Assembly: GCA_025964405.1 (NCBI GenBank)
Contig: JAOPYW010000311.1
Location: 1 to 13,336 of the forward strand
Length of the DNA stretch: 13,336 bases
Direction: 5' to 3'
From: Thermoleophilia bacterium
GTDB taxonomy: Bacteria; Actinomycetota; Thermoleophilia; Gaiellales; SKUG01
A model generated the notes under the pieces. The model worked only from the letters and a program-made list of their open reading frames with translations. It was not told where the DNA came from and made no database searches. Numbering within the stretch: the first letter of the stretch is position 1; each line of letters opens with the position of its first letter. Made by a program: the position numbers and the translations under genes. Shown piece by piece: positions 1 through 5,248 of this stretch.

Positions 1-148
1 GCACGTCGATGCGTTCGTGCTTGTGCGAGGCGATCGCATCCTCGCGCGAGTCGACGCCGCCGAGCACCTTGCCGCCCGCGATGGCGAGCACCTTCGAGCG
101 GGGCAGGGCGGCGTCCATGGTGAGCACGTTGGCGTTGTCGAGGATCAT
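1..148 (-). CDS. Amidohydrolase family protein, N-terminal fragment (gene continues off the left edge)
   Basis: Only the first 49 codons lie in the window. The peptide opens MILDNANVLTMDAALPRSKV and continues with a Gly-Gly-Lys-Val-Leu-Gly-Gly turn. This is the usual first beta-strand pair of metal-dependent amidohydrolases of the YtcJ/imidazolonepropionase-like type, where an Asn-Val-Leu-Thr-Met-Asp stretch precedes a Gly-Gly-Lys/Arg-Ile turn. No metal ligands are in view, so the substrate cannot be inferred. The ATG at 148 has no Shine-Dalgarno sequence, but TAGAGT sits exactly six bases upstream of it, suggesting a leaderless transcript. The gene is divergent from the M24 peptidase, with 75 bases between the two start codons. 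Family call is fairly likely; specific function unknown. Confidence 0.75.
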   Translation of the reverse strand, partial: MILDNANVLTMDAALPRSKVLAIAGGKVLGGVDSREDAIASHKHERIDV

Positions 149-154
149 GCGGCG

Positions 155-160
155 ACTCTA
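155..160 (-). promoter_or_regulatory. -10 element TAGAGT for leaderless amidohydrolase transcript
   Basis: On the minus strand TAGAGT is followed by six bases (CGCCGC) and then the ATG. A -10 hexamer places the transcription start about 6-7 bases downstream, which here is the start codon itself. No convincing -35 box is visible. The same geometry occurs at three other starts in this window. Confidence 0.55.
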
Positions 161-211
161 GAGGTTGTGGGCGAAGGGCCCGGCCTCGAGGGGGAGCCGG
201 TCGCGCGACGA

Positions 212-217
212 TAGGCT
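212..217 (+). promoter_or_regulatory. -10 element TAGGCT for leaderless M24 peptidase transcript
   Basis: TAGGCT is followed by six bases (GGCCAC) and the ATG at 224. There is no Shine-Dalgarno sequence in between and no clear -35 box. The spacing fits transcription beginning at the A of the start codon. Confidence 0.55.
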
Positions 218-223
218 GGCCAC

Positions 224-1468
224 ATGCCCGAGACGACGACGCCGCTGCAGCCCGAAGACCTCGCCACGCACCGCTGGCTCGTGCCACACGACGAGCTGCG
301 CCGGCGCGCCCGTGCACTGCAGGCAGGCCTCGCGTCCGCCGACATCGACGCTGCCCTCGTGCACGTCAACGCCGACTGCAACTGGGTCGCGGGCGCCGTG
401 CTCGACGGTTGGGTGGTCGTGCCCGCAGCGGGCGAGCCACTGGTGCTGGCGCGCAGGGCGGCCGAACGCATCGCGGCCGAGACGTGTTGGCAGGTGCAGC
501 GCGCTCCCCGCACACAGGCACTCGTCGACGAGCTGCGGCAGCTCGGATGCCTGCGGGGTCGCGTCGCCGTGGCCCTCGACGTGTTGCCGGCCGCGCGCTA
601 CCTGCGGCTCGTCGCGGAGCTGCCGGGCGCGGAGGTCGTCGACCTGACACCGCACATCCGGCGCGTGCGCGCGATCAAGTCGTCGTGGGAGCTGGCACTG
701 CACGAACGCGCCGCCCGTCAGGTCGAGGATGCCATGGTGACCGTCGTGCGCCAGGTCGCGCCGGGCCACACCGAGCTCGATGCGCAGCGCCTTGCCGAGG
801 GATGCCTGCGCTCGTCGGGCCACCAGGGCGTGATCCGCATGCGCCGCGCCGGCGGAGAGATCTTCTTCGGCGAGGCGCTCGCCGGTCGCAACGCCGCGCT
901 CCCCGCCTTCCTCGACGCGCCGCTCGGCGGGTCGGGACTGTATCCGAGCGTCGGCATGGGTTCGTCGACGCAGGAGCTGGTCGACGGCGACCTGCTCGTG
1001 CTCGACTTCATGGGCGCCGACAACGGCTACCTGAGCGACTGCACGCGGGTGTGTGCGGTCGGCGACATCGAGGCGATCGACCACGACCTCATCGTCGCGC
1101 AGCACTGGTGTACCGAGCTGTTGGGGGAGCTGCAGGCGGCGGCGGTGCCGGGCGCCCTGCCAAGTGTGATCTACGCGCTGGCACTCGAGCGGGCGGCCGA
1201 CGCGGGGTACGGCGCGAACTTCATGGGCGCGGCGCCCGACCAGGCGCGGTTCGTGGGGCACGGCGTGGGCCTCGAGGTCGACGAGTTCCCGTTCTTCGCG
1301 CAGGGGCACGATGAACCGCTCGAGGTCGGCATGGTGTTCGCGCTCGAGCCGAAGCTGGTGTTCGCCGGGCGGGCGGGCGTGGGCATCGAGGACACGTTCG
1401 TGTTGACCGACGCAGGGGCCGTCGCCCTCCCGGCGCTGCCGCGTCAGGTGCTGGTTGGGGAAGCCTGA
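224..1468 (+). CDS. M24 family (Xaa-Pro-type) metallopeptidase
   Basis: A 414-residue protein with the two-domain layout of creatinase/prolidase-like M24 peptidases. The N-terminal half (about 20-150) is the non-catalytic domain, followed by the pita-bread catalytic domain (about 160-405). All five expected metal ligands can be placed: Asp261 (LVLDFMG), Asp272 (YLSDCTR), His346 (FVGHGVGLEVDE), Glu375 (FALEPK) and Glu389 (GIEDTF). An active dinuclear metal enzyme is therefore expected. Members hydrolyse X-Pro peptide bonds or related C-N bonds, but the exact substrate cannot be read. No signal peptide is present, so it should be cytoplasmic. The ATG was chosen because the residues after it align with the family and TAGGCT lies six bases upstream. 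The NTF2-like gene follows 39 bases after the stop. Confidence 0.95.
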   Translation: MPETTTPLQPEDLATHRWLVPHDELRRRARALQAGLASADIDAALVHVNADCNWVAGAVLDGWVVVPAAGEPLVLARRAAERIAAETCWQVQRAPRTQALVDELRQLGCLRGRVAVALDVLPAARYLRLVAELPGAEVVDLTPHIRRVRAIKSSWELALHERAARQVEDAMVTVVRQVAPGHTELDAQRLAEGCLRSSGHQGVIRMRRAGGEIFFGEALAGRNAALPAFLDAPLGGSGLYPSVGMGSSTQELVDGDLLVLDFMGADNGYLSDCTRVCAVGDIEAIDHDLIVAQHWCTELLGELQAAAVPGALPSVIYALALERAADAGYGANFMGAAPDQARFVGHGVGLEVDEFPFFAQGHDEPLEVGMVFALEPKLVFAGRAGVGIEDTFVLTDAGAVALPALPRQVLVGEA

Positions 1469-1495
1469 CCGACGCGTGGCGCGGAGCGGCCTCGG

Positions 1496-1501
1496 TAGAC
1501 T
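1496..1501 (+). promoter_or_regulatory. -10 element TAGACT for leaderless NTF2-like gene
   Basis: TAGACT is followed by six bases (TGCGAA) and the GTG at 1508. It supports the GTG rather than the ATG at 1517 as the start, and suggests the gene has its own promoter although it follows the peptidase gene closely. Confidence 0.5.
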
Positions 1502-1507
1502 TGCGAA

Positions 1508-1900
1508 GTGAGCACCATGGTTCGAGATTCCGACGCGACATCCGCCGATCAGGTGACCCGCCACGTAGTGGGCCAGGTCATCAATGCCATCGCGGCGCGC
1601 GACTGGAACAGCCTCGCGGCGACCGTCGCCCCCGACGTCATCTACTGGCGACCCGGCACGCACGATCGCATCGACGGGGCCGCGGCGTACGTCGCGGAGT
1701 GGCAGCGCTTCGTCGATTCGACGTCGGCGCTCGACTACCGGCCGCACACCGTGCTGGTGCAGGGGGAGACCGCGATGGTCGAGGCCACGGCCGAGGGGCG
1801 CTACGCCTCCGGCGAGCCGCTCTTCTTCTCGATGGTCACCGTGATGCGCATCGCCAACGGGCGCCTCGCCGAAGAGCGCGAGTACATCGTTCCGCGCTGA
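1508..1900 (+). CDS. SnoaL/NTF2-like (nuclear transport factor 2 fold) family protein
   Basis: A 130-residue protein of the size and pattern of the SnoaL/ketosteroid-isomerase-like alpha+beta barrel. An N-terminal helix with an Ala-Ala-Arg-Asp-Trp turn (about 29-33) leads into VAPDVIYWRPG (40-50). Then come a GAAAYVAEWQRF helix (57-68) and paired strands ending VMRIANGRLAEEREYIVP (112-129). These proteins bind small hydrophobic ligands or act as isomerases, hydrolases or cyclases. Catalytic residues vary too much to predict a reaction here. No signal peptide is seen. The start is set at GTG because of the TAGACT element; an ATG three codons in is the alternative. The stop codon lies inside the first unit of the 9-bp tandem repeat that follows. 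Confidence 0.8.
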   Translation: MSTMVRDSDATSADQVTRHVVGQVINAIAARDWNSLAATVAPDVIYWRPGTHDRIDGAAAYVAEWQRFVDSTSALDYRPHTVLVQGETAMVEATAEGRYASGEPLFFSMVTVMRIANGRLAEEREYIVPR

Positions 1901-1945
1901 ATGCGCCGAATGCGCCGAATGCGCTGAATGCGCTGAATGCGCTGG
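1894..1945. repeat. 9-bp tandem repeat GCGC(T/C)GAAT, five units plus a partial one
   Basis: Units begin at 1894, 1903, 1912, 1921 and 1930, with a partial sixth at 1939. The second and third read GCGCCGAAT; the others read GCGCTGAAT. The array begins in the last codons of the NTF2-like gene, so its stop codon TGA is part of the first unit. Because 9 is a multiple of three, the array stays open in several frames. That produces repeated tripeptides on both strands, but these look like by-products. Loss or gain of units could change array length without affecting the upstream protein. Confidence 0.9.
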
Positions 1946-2176
1946 CGCGCTGACGTTCACGCGTCGCCCTGCCGGCGGCCCCTGCTCGGCCCCATCCGCC
2001 TGCTCGGGGGCCCATCGCCACGGCTCGCTGCGGCCGCTCGATGGCGTTCCCACTGGCGCGCTGGGTGGTACGTCGCTAGGAGACGCGAACCGCCGGCGCA
2101 TGGTTCAGCTTGTTCGGCCGAATCCTTGGCGGGCTGGAAAATATACGGCGCAAATTGAGTTTCTCCGTAATATGTC

Positions 2177-2206
2177 TTGCATCACGATGCATCTATGTGG
2201 TACCGT
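2177..2206 (+). promoter_or_regulatory. Putative promoter (TTGCAT - 18 bp - TACCGT) with overlapping operator-like inverted repeat
   Basis: TTGCAT at 2177-2182 and TACCGT at 2201-2206 are spaced by 18 bases, within the range for a housekeeping sigma factor. The -35 box overlaps a perfect inverted repeat, TGCATC-AC-GATGCA, at 2178-2191. That is a natural position for a repressor or activator site. Transcription would begin around 2213, giving a leader of roughly 50 bases. Confidence 0.45.
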
Positions 2207-2212
2207 TGCGGA

Positions 2213-2230
2213 ACCGCCACGGACGGCGGT
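2213..2230 (+). other. Leader hairpin ACCGCC-N6-GGCGGT upstream of the small proline-rich gene
   Basis: A 6-bp GC-rich perfect stem with a six-base loop (ACGGAC), located just after the predicted transcription start and about 30 bases before the start codon. It may stabilise the transcript's 5' end. It does not cover the ribosome binding site at 2249-2254. Confidence 0.4.
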
Positions 2231-2261
2231 GGGCACCACATCCCCGTGAAAGGACCACCTC

Positions 2262-2525
2262 ATGACCATGATCTCCCCGCTCGCGCCTCGCTTCTTCCCC
2301 GGCGGCGGCACGCAGAACCAGCCCCTCCCGCACCCCGGCATCGTCGCGGGCGGCTGCTACGGCACCCACCCGACGTCGTGGAACCCCCTCGCGCTGATGG
2401 CGCCGCCCATCACCACGCTGCCGGTGCCCGCGATCAACATCCCGGGTCCCGACATCACGCTGCCGAAGCTTCCGATCCCGCCGATCGTGATCACGCTGCC
2501 GTCCCCCGATTCGCCGATCCAGTAG
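2262..2525 (+). CDS. Small proline-rich protein of unknown function
   Basis: An 87-residue protein not recognised as any known family. About 21 residues are proline, and charged residues are very few (Arg10, Asp64, Lys69, Asp83). Residues 50-83 form an irregular series of beta-prone hydrophobic steps punctuated by proline (INIPGP, ITLPKLPIPP, IVITLPSP). There is a single cysteine, Cys32, in a Gly-Gly-Cys-Tyr-Gly context. No signal peptide or transmembrane helix is evident. The ATG is preceded by AAAGGA at 2249-2254 with seven bases of spacing; a second ATG two codons on is less well placed. A private promoter region upstream and a strong hairpin downstream argue that this is a real single-gene unit. 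The long proline tail could be a structural, secreted or precursor segment; no function is assigned. Confidence 0.62.
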   Translation: MTMISPLAPRFFPGGGTQNQPLPHPGIVAGGCYGTHPTSWNPLALMAPPITTLPVPAINIPGPDITLPKLPIPPIVITLPSPDSPIQ

Positions 2526-2538
2526 TCGCCCTACCCGC

Positions 2539-2579
2539 GCGCTTCCGTGATCCCCGAACCCCGGGGGTCGCGGAAGCGC
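2539..2579 (+). terminator. Strong hairpin terminator after the small proline-rich gene
   Basis: An 18-bp stem (2539-2556 paired with 2562-2579) has a five-base loop (AACCC). It has only two G-T wobbles and no mismatches. It begins 13 bases after the stop codon. There is no T-rich tail, which is usual for actinobacterial terminators. It separates the small gene from the acyl-CoA dehydrogenase, whose promoter lies just beyond it. Confidence 0.75.
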
Positions 2580-2604
2580 CGCCGGCGCACTGCTCCCTCG
2601 TCGC

Positions 2605-2610
2605 TATGAT
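2605..2610 (+). promoter_or_regulatory. -10 element TATGAT for acyl-CoA dehydrogenase
   Basis: TATGAT lies 36 bases before the ATG, so the transcript would have a leader of about 30 bases that includes the ribosome binding site. No clear -35 box at the usual distance. Confidence 0.45.
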
Positions 2611-2633
2611 GCTGCGGAAGTTGCCGCACCATC

Positions 2634-2642
2634 GAAGGGGAG
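2634..2642 (+). promoter_or_regulatory. Ribosome binding site GAAGGGGAG for acyl-CoA dehydrogenase
   Basis: A strong purine-rich Shine-Dalgarno sequence with four bases before the ATG at 2647. It fixes the start and contrasts with the leaderless starts elsewhere in the window. Confidence 0.7.
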
Positions 2643-2646
2643 CACG

Positions 2647-3846
2647 ATGACCGCCACCGATAGCGTCGAGCAGGCCTGGGGCCTGACGGAGAGCCAGCTC
2701 GAGATCCGTGAACACGCACGCGGAGTCGCCCGGCGGTTCGTGGCGCCGCGGGCCCACGACATCGACGCGGCCGGCGAGTTCCCGCAGGACATCCGCGAGA
2801 TCTTCGCCGAGCAGGGGCTGTTCGCGTTGCCGTTCGAGGAGGAGCATGGCGGCACCGGCACCGGCACCCTCGCGCTCATCATCGCGATCGAGGAGATCGC
2901 CAAGGTCTGCGGCACCAGCTCACTCCTGCTCGCCGTGCAGGAGCTCGGGTCACTTCCGATCAAGCTTGCCGGCACCGAAGCGCAGAAGTCGCAGTGGTTG
3001 CCGCAGCTGGCGACCGGCGAGGTGCTCGCGGCCTACGGCCTGACCGAACCCGAGTCGGGGAGTGACAGCGCGGGCATGCGCACGACGGCGGTGCTGGAGA
3101 GTGACGAGTGGGTGCTCAACGGCGGCAAGCGCTTCATCACGAACGCCGGGGTCGCGGGGGTCTACACCGTCTTCGCCAAGACCGACCTCGCCGCTGGTCA
3201 TTCAGGCATCTCGGCGTTCATCGTGCCGGCCGACGCGCCGGGCTTCACCGTCGGCAAGTTCGAGAAGAAGATGGGCATCAAGGGCTCCACGACGGGGGAG
3301 CTGTTCTTCGATGGCTGCCGCATCCCGGCGGCGAACATCCTCGGCGAGCCCGGCACCGGCTTCACGCTCGCGATGCAGGTGCTCGACCGCTCGCGCCCCG
3401 GCGTGGCGGCGCAGGGCCTCGGCTTGGCGGGTGGCGCGCTCGAGTATGCCGGCAAGTACCTGCTCGATCGTGAGCAGTTCGGCAAGCCGCTCGCGCATCA
3501 GCAGGGCCTGCAGTGGATGCTCGCTGACATGGAGTCGAAGACCTGCGCGGCGCGCGAGCTGCTCTACCGGGCCGGCTGGATGATCGACGCGGGCGTGCCA
3601 CGCGCGACCCTCACCAAGTATTCGGCGATGGCCAAGCTCATGTGCACCGATGCCGCGATGTCGGTCACGACCGACGCGGTGCAGCTGCTCGGTGGCTACG
3701 GCTACGTGCAGGAGTACCCCGTGGAGCGCATGATGCGCGACGCGAAGATCACCCAGATATACGAGGGCACCAACCAGATCCAGCGGCTCGTCATCGGCCG
3801 TGCGCTGCTCGAGGAGCTGCGCCACACCGAGCCGATCCCCTTCTAG
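2647..3846 (+). CDS. Acyl-CoA dehydrogenase (short/medium-chain type)
   Basis: A 399-residue FAD flavoprotein of the acyl-CoA dehydrogenase family, which introduces the alpha-beta double bond into acyl-CoA and passes electrons to electron transfer flavoprotein. The layout is an N-terminal helical domain (about 12-125), a middle beta domain (126-238) and a C-terminal helical domain (239-390). The first family signature is AYGLTEPESGSDSAGMRT at 129-146. The second lies near 346-374, containing QLLGGYGYVQEYP and RDAKITQIYEG. The catalytic base is Glu373 in IYEGTNQIQR, the position used by short- and medium-chain enzymes rather than the isovaleryl/long-chain position. Chain-length preference cannot be read reliably. 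No beta-oxidation partner genes lie nearby, and upstream terminator and promoter signals make it a single-gene unit. Confidence 0.97.
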   Translation: MTATDSVEQAWGLTESQLEIREHARGVARRFVAPRAHDIDAAGEFPQDIREIFAEQGLFALPFEEEHGGTGTGTLALIIAIEEIAKVCGTSSLLLAVQELGSLPIKLAGTEAQKSQWLPQLATGEVLAAYGLTEPESGSDSAGMRTTAVLESDEWVLNGGKRFITNAGVAGVYTVFAKTDLAAGHSGISAFIVPADAPGFTVGKFEKKMGIKGSTTGELFFDGCRIPAANILGEPGTGFTLAMQVLDRSRPGVAAQGLGLAGGALEYAGKYLLDREQFGKPLAHQQGLQWMLADMESKTCAARELLYRAGWMIDAGVPRATLTKYSAMAKLMCTDAAMSVTTDAVQLLGGYGYVQEYPVERMMRDAKITQIYEGTNQIQRLVIGRALLEELRHTEPIPF

Positions 3847-3918
3847 CGGCGCGCCGCGACGGCTGGCCAGAGGTGGTCGCAGTCGTGACCGGAGGGGGTC
3901 GGGTCGCCGAAGTGCGCC

Positions 3919-4995
3919 GTGAAGCGTCAGGCCTGGGCGAGGAAGGGGGGGTATCCCGTTTCCGCTCCGAGGCCGGCCCTGAACCTCTCCGCTCCCGCAC
4001 CCACGCTCCGACCCCTCCCGCCTGTCGCTGCCGCGGCGAGCGCCGCGCCCGGGTGGCGGAAGGCTCCACCGATCACCACCTGGGTGCCACTCGGCACCGA
4101 CAGGGTGCGCAGCGCACGCGAAGGCGACGAGCCCCGAACCGGCGACGAGTCGGTCGACCACGCCCACGAGAATGCGCAGATCACGTCGAATTTCCTGCAG
4201 CGAGTGCTCAAGCGTGATTCGCTGGATGGCGCGGGTGGCGCCCTCGACAACTACGCGCACGACGAGAGCATCCCCGGCAATGCGTACTGGGACGAGTCCG
4301 GCATGCACTACTCCGACGGCGACGCAGTGACCGGCATGTTGTCGAAGGGGCTCGACGTCGCGGCCCACGAGATGTTCCACGGCGTGACCAGCCATTCCGC
4401 GGGCCTCAACTACGTTGGGCAGGCGGGAGCGCTCAACGAGAGCATCAGCGACGTGTTCGGCACTGCCGTCGAACAGTGGCATGCCGACCACAAGGGATTC
4501 CGCACCGCGGACGGTGCGCGGCGCGGCAATTGGCAGATCGGCGAGGCGGTGATGACCCCCGGCACCACCGGCGACGCAGTGCGCGACATGGCCCGTCCGG
4601 GCAGCGCGTACGACAACCCAGACATGGGCCGAGACGTCCAGCCCGGTCACATGCGTGACTACCTCAACCTCCCCGACGACGTCGACTATGGAGGAGTGCA
4701 CTTGAATTCCGGCATCCCGAACCGCGCGGCCCACGAAGCGGCTCAACTGATCGGGACCGAGAAGGTGGCCAAGATCTGGTACGACGCGTTGACGACGAAG
4801 CTCGGCAAGGATGCCACGTTCGAGGAAGCAGCCGCTGCAACGACGTCATCGGCACGCAGGCTCTACGGGAAGGGCGATGTTCCGCATGCCGTGCGCACTG
4901 CGTGGAAGGCAGTCGGGCTCCTCCAGAATGCCGGTCGGAGCATTCCCATGACGCCGCCGATGACCGCCGACCAGCTCGCTGAGTTAATGGGTTAG
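3919..4995 (+). CDS. M4 (thermolysin-like) family metallopeptidase with short N-terminal region
   Basis: A zinc endopeptidase of the thermolysin family. The zinc motif HEMFH is at 150-154 in VAAHEMFHGVT. The third ligand is Glu174 in GALNESISDVFG, and the active-site histidine is His261 in GGVHLNSGIPNRAA. The segment around 60-135 matches the start of the mature M4 domain (VRSAREGDEP, RDSLDGAGG, DESGMHYSDGD). The catalytic domain closes at AWKAVGL near 328-334, followed by a tail of about 24 residues. Missing are a signal peptide and the long FTP/PepSY prodomain of secreted thermolysins. This resembles the protealysin subgroup, which has a short prodomain and no classical signal, but no protealysin prodomain motif is recognised in residues 1-50, which are Pro/Ala-rich. 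The start is uncertain: GTG at 3919 is the first possible in frame, with GTGs at 4084 and 4105 as alternatives. Its stop codon interlocks with that of the convergent small membrane gene. Confidence 0.88.
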   Translation: MKRQAWARKGGYPVSAPRPALNLSAPAPTLRPLPPVAAAASAAPGWRKAPPITTWVPLGTDRVRSAREGDEPRTGDESVDHAHENAQITSNFLQRVLKRDSLDGAGGALDNYAHDESIPGNAYWDESGMHYSDGDAVTGMLSKGLDVAAHEMFHGVTSHSAGLNYVGQAGALNESISDVFGTAVEQWHADHKGFRTADGARRGNWQIGEAVMTPGTTGDAVRDMARPGSAYDNPDMGRDVQPGHMRDYLNLPDDVDYGGVHLNSGIPNRAAHEAAQLIGTEKVAKIWYDALTTKLGKDATFEEAAAATTSSARRLYGKGDVPHAVRTAWKAVGLLQNAGRSIPMTPPMTADQLAELMG

Positions 4996-5213
4996 GCGGG
5001 AGCTGCGTGGGTGACTGCGCGATGCCCGGCTGAGGCGTGCGGCACGCCCGCTTGGTCCGGACCCAACGGCAACACGCCATGTTGCGCCAGAGTGTGCAGC
5101 CAGAACACGTCGTGCTCGATGTAGGCCACGATCACGTAGGTCGCGAACGCCGCGACGGCGGCGAACACGAGCAGCACGGGCAGCATGTCCAGGATGCGAT
5201 TGCGGAGCGACAT
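4992..5213 (-). CDS. Small single-span membrane protein of unknown function
   Basis: A 73-residue frame starting MSLRNRILDM with a hydrophobic span at about 11-31 (LPVLLVFAAVAAFATYVIVAY). A polar tail rich in His, Ala and Pro follows. The basic residues before the span suggest the N terminus stays inside. The gene lies 35 bases downstream of the polysaccharide lyase on the same strand, so co-transcription is likely. No strong Shine-Dalgarno sequence is visible. The protein belongs to no family I recognise. Support comes from the clean start-to-stop frame, the plausible membrane topology and the tight fit between neighbours. The stop TAA (4992-4994) overlaps the stop TAG of the M4 peptidase gene. 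A chance frame cannot be excluded. Confidence 0.55.
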   Translation of the reverse strand: MSLRNRILDMLPVLLVFAAVAAFATYVIVAYIEHDVFWLHTLAQHGVLPLGPDQAGVPHASAGHRAVTHAAPA

Positions 5214-5248
5214 GCTGCAGATGACACCGTGTCCGACCTGATCTCGCG

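Larger units (their letters stand above)
1901..2261. other. Intergenic region: tandem repeat, GC-rich stretch, then AT-rich promoter and 5' leader
   Basis: After the 9-bp repeat (to 1945), bases 1946-2137 are GC-rich with no convincing gene; short frames there lack family resemblance and start signals. From about 2138 the composition changes sharply to AT-rich, with runs such as GGAAAATATACG and CCGTAATATG. This patch runs to about 2200 and contains an inverted repeat and a likely promoter for the small proline-rich gene. A hairpin at 2213-2230 and an AAAGGA ribosome binding site complete the leader. Confidence 0.7.

Noticed and set aside
1942..2063. CTGGCGCGCTG occurring twice (1942-1952 and 2053-2063), possible attachment or element ends
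   Set aside because: Only 11 bp, GC-rich, with no transposase or integrase gene between or near the copies.
158..2101. Long open frame on the minus strand (about 647 codons)
   Set aside because: It lies antisense to the M24 peptidase and NTF2-like genes, both with clear family motifs. Its translation is Arg/His-rich with repeated tripeptides from the 9-bp array and no domain resemblance; long antisense frames are expected at this GC content.
1937..2158. Short plus-strand frame of about 73 codons after the tandem repeat
   Set aside because: No ribosome binding site or leaderless -10 at the proper distance, no family resemblance, and the start lies inside the repeat.
2262..2275. Start of the proline-rich gene resembles the lacZ-alpha start (ATGACCATGAT), raising possible vector contamination
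   Set aside because: The match ends after about 11 bases. Downstream sequence is native-like GC-rich DNA with its own terminator and continues without a break into the dehydrogenase gene.
3847..3858. GCGGCGCGCCGC palindrome right after the acyl-CoA dehydrogenase stop, possible terminator
   Set aside because: Short, with no proper loop, and of a composition common by chance in this DNA; too weak to call.
3202..4746. Long open frame on the minus strand (about 514 codons)
   Set aside because: Antisense to the acyl-CoA dehydrogenase and M4 peptidase, with shadow-like Arg/His/Val composition and no motifs.
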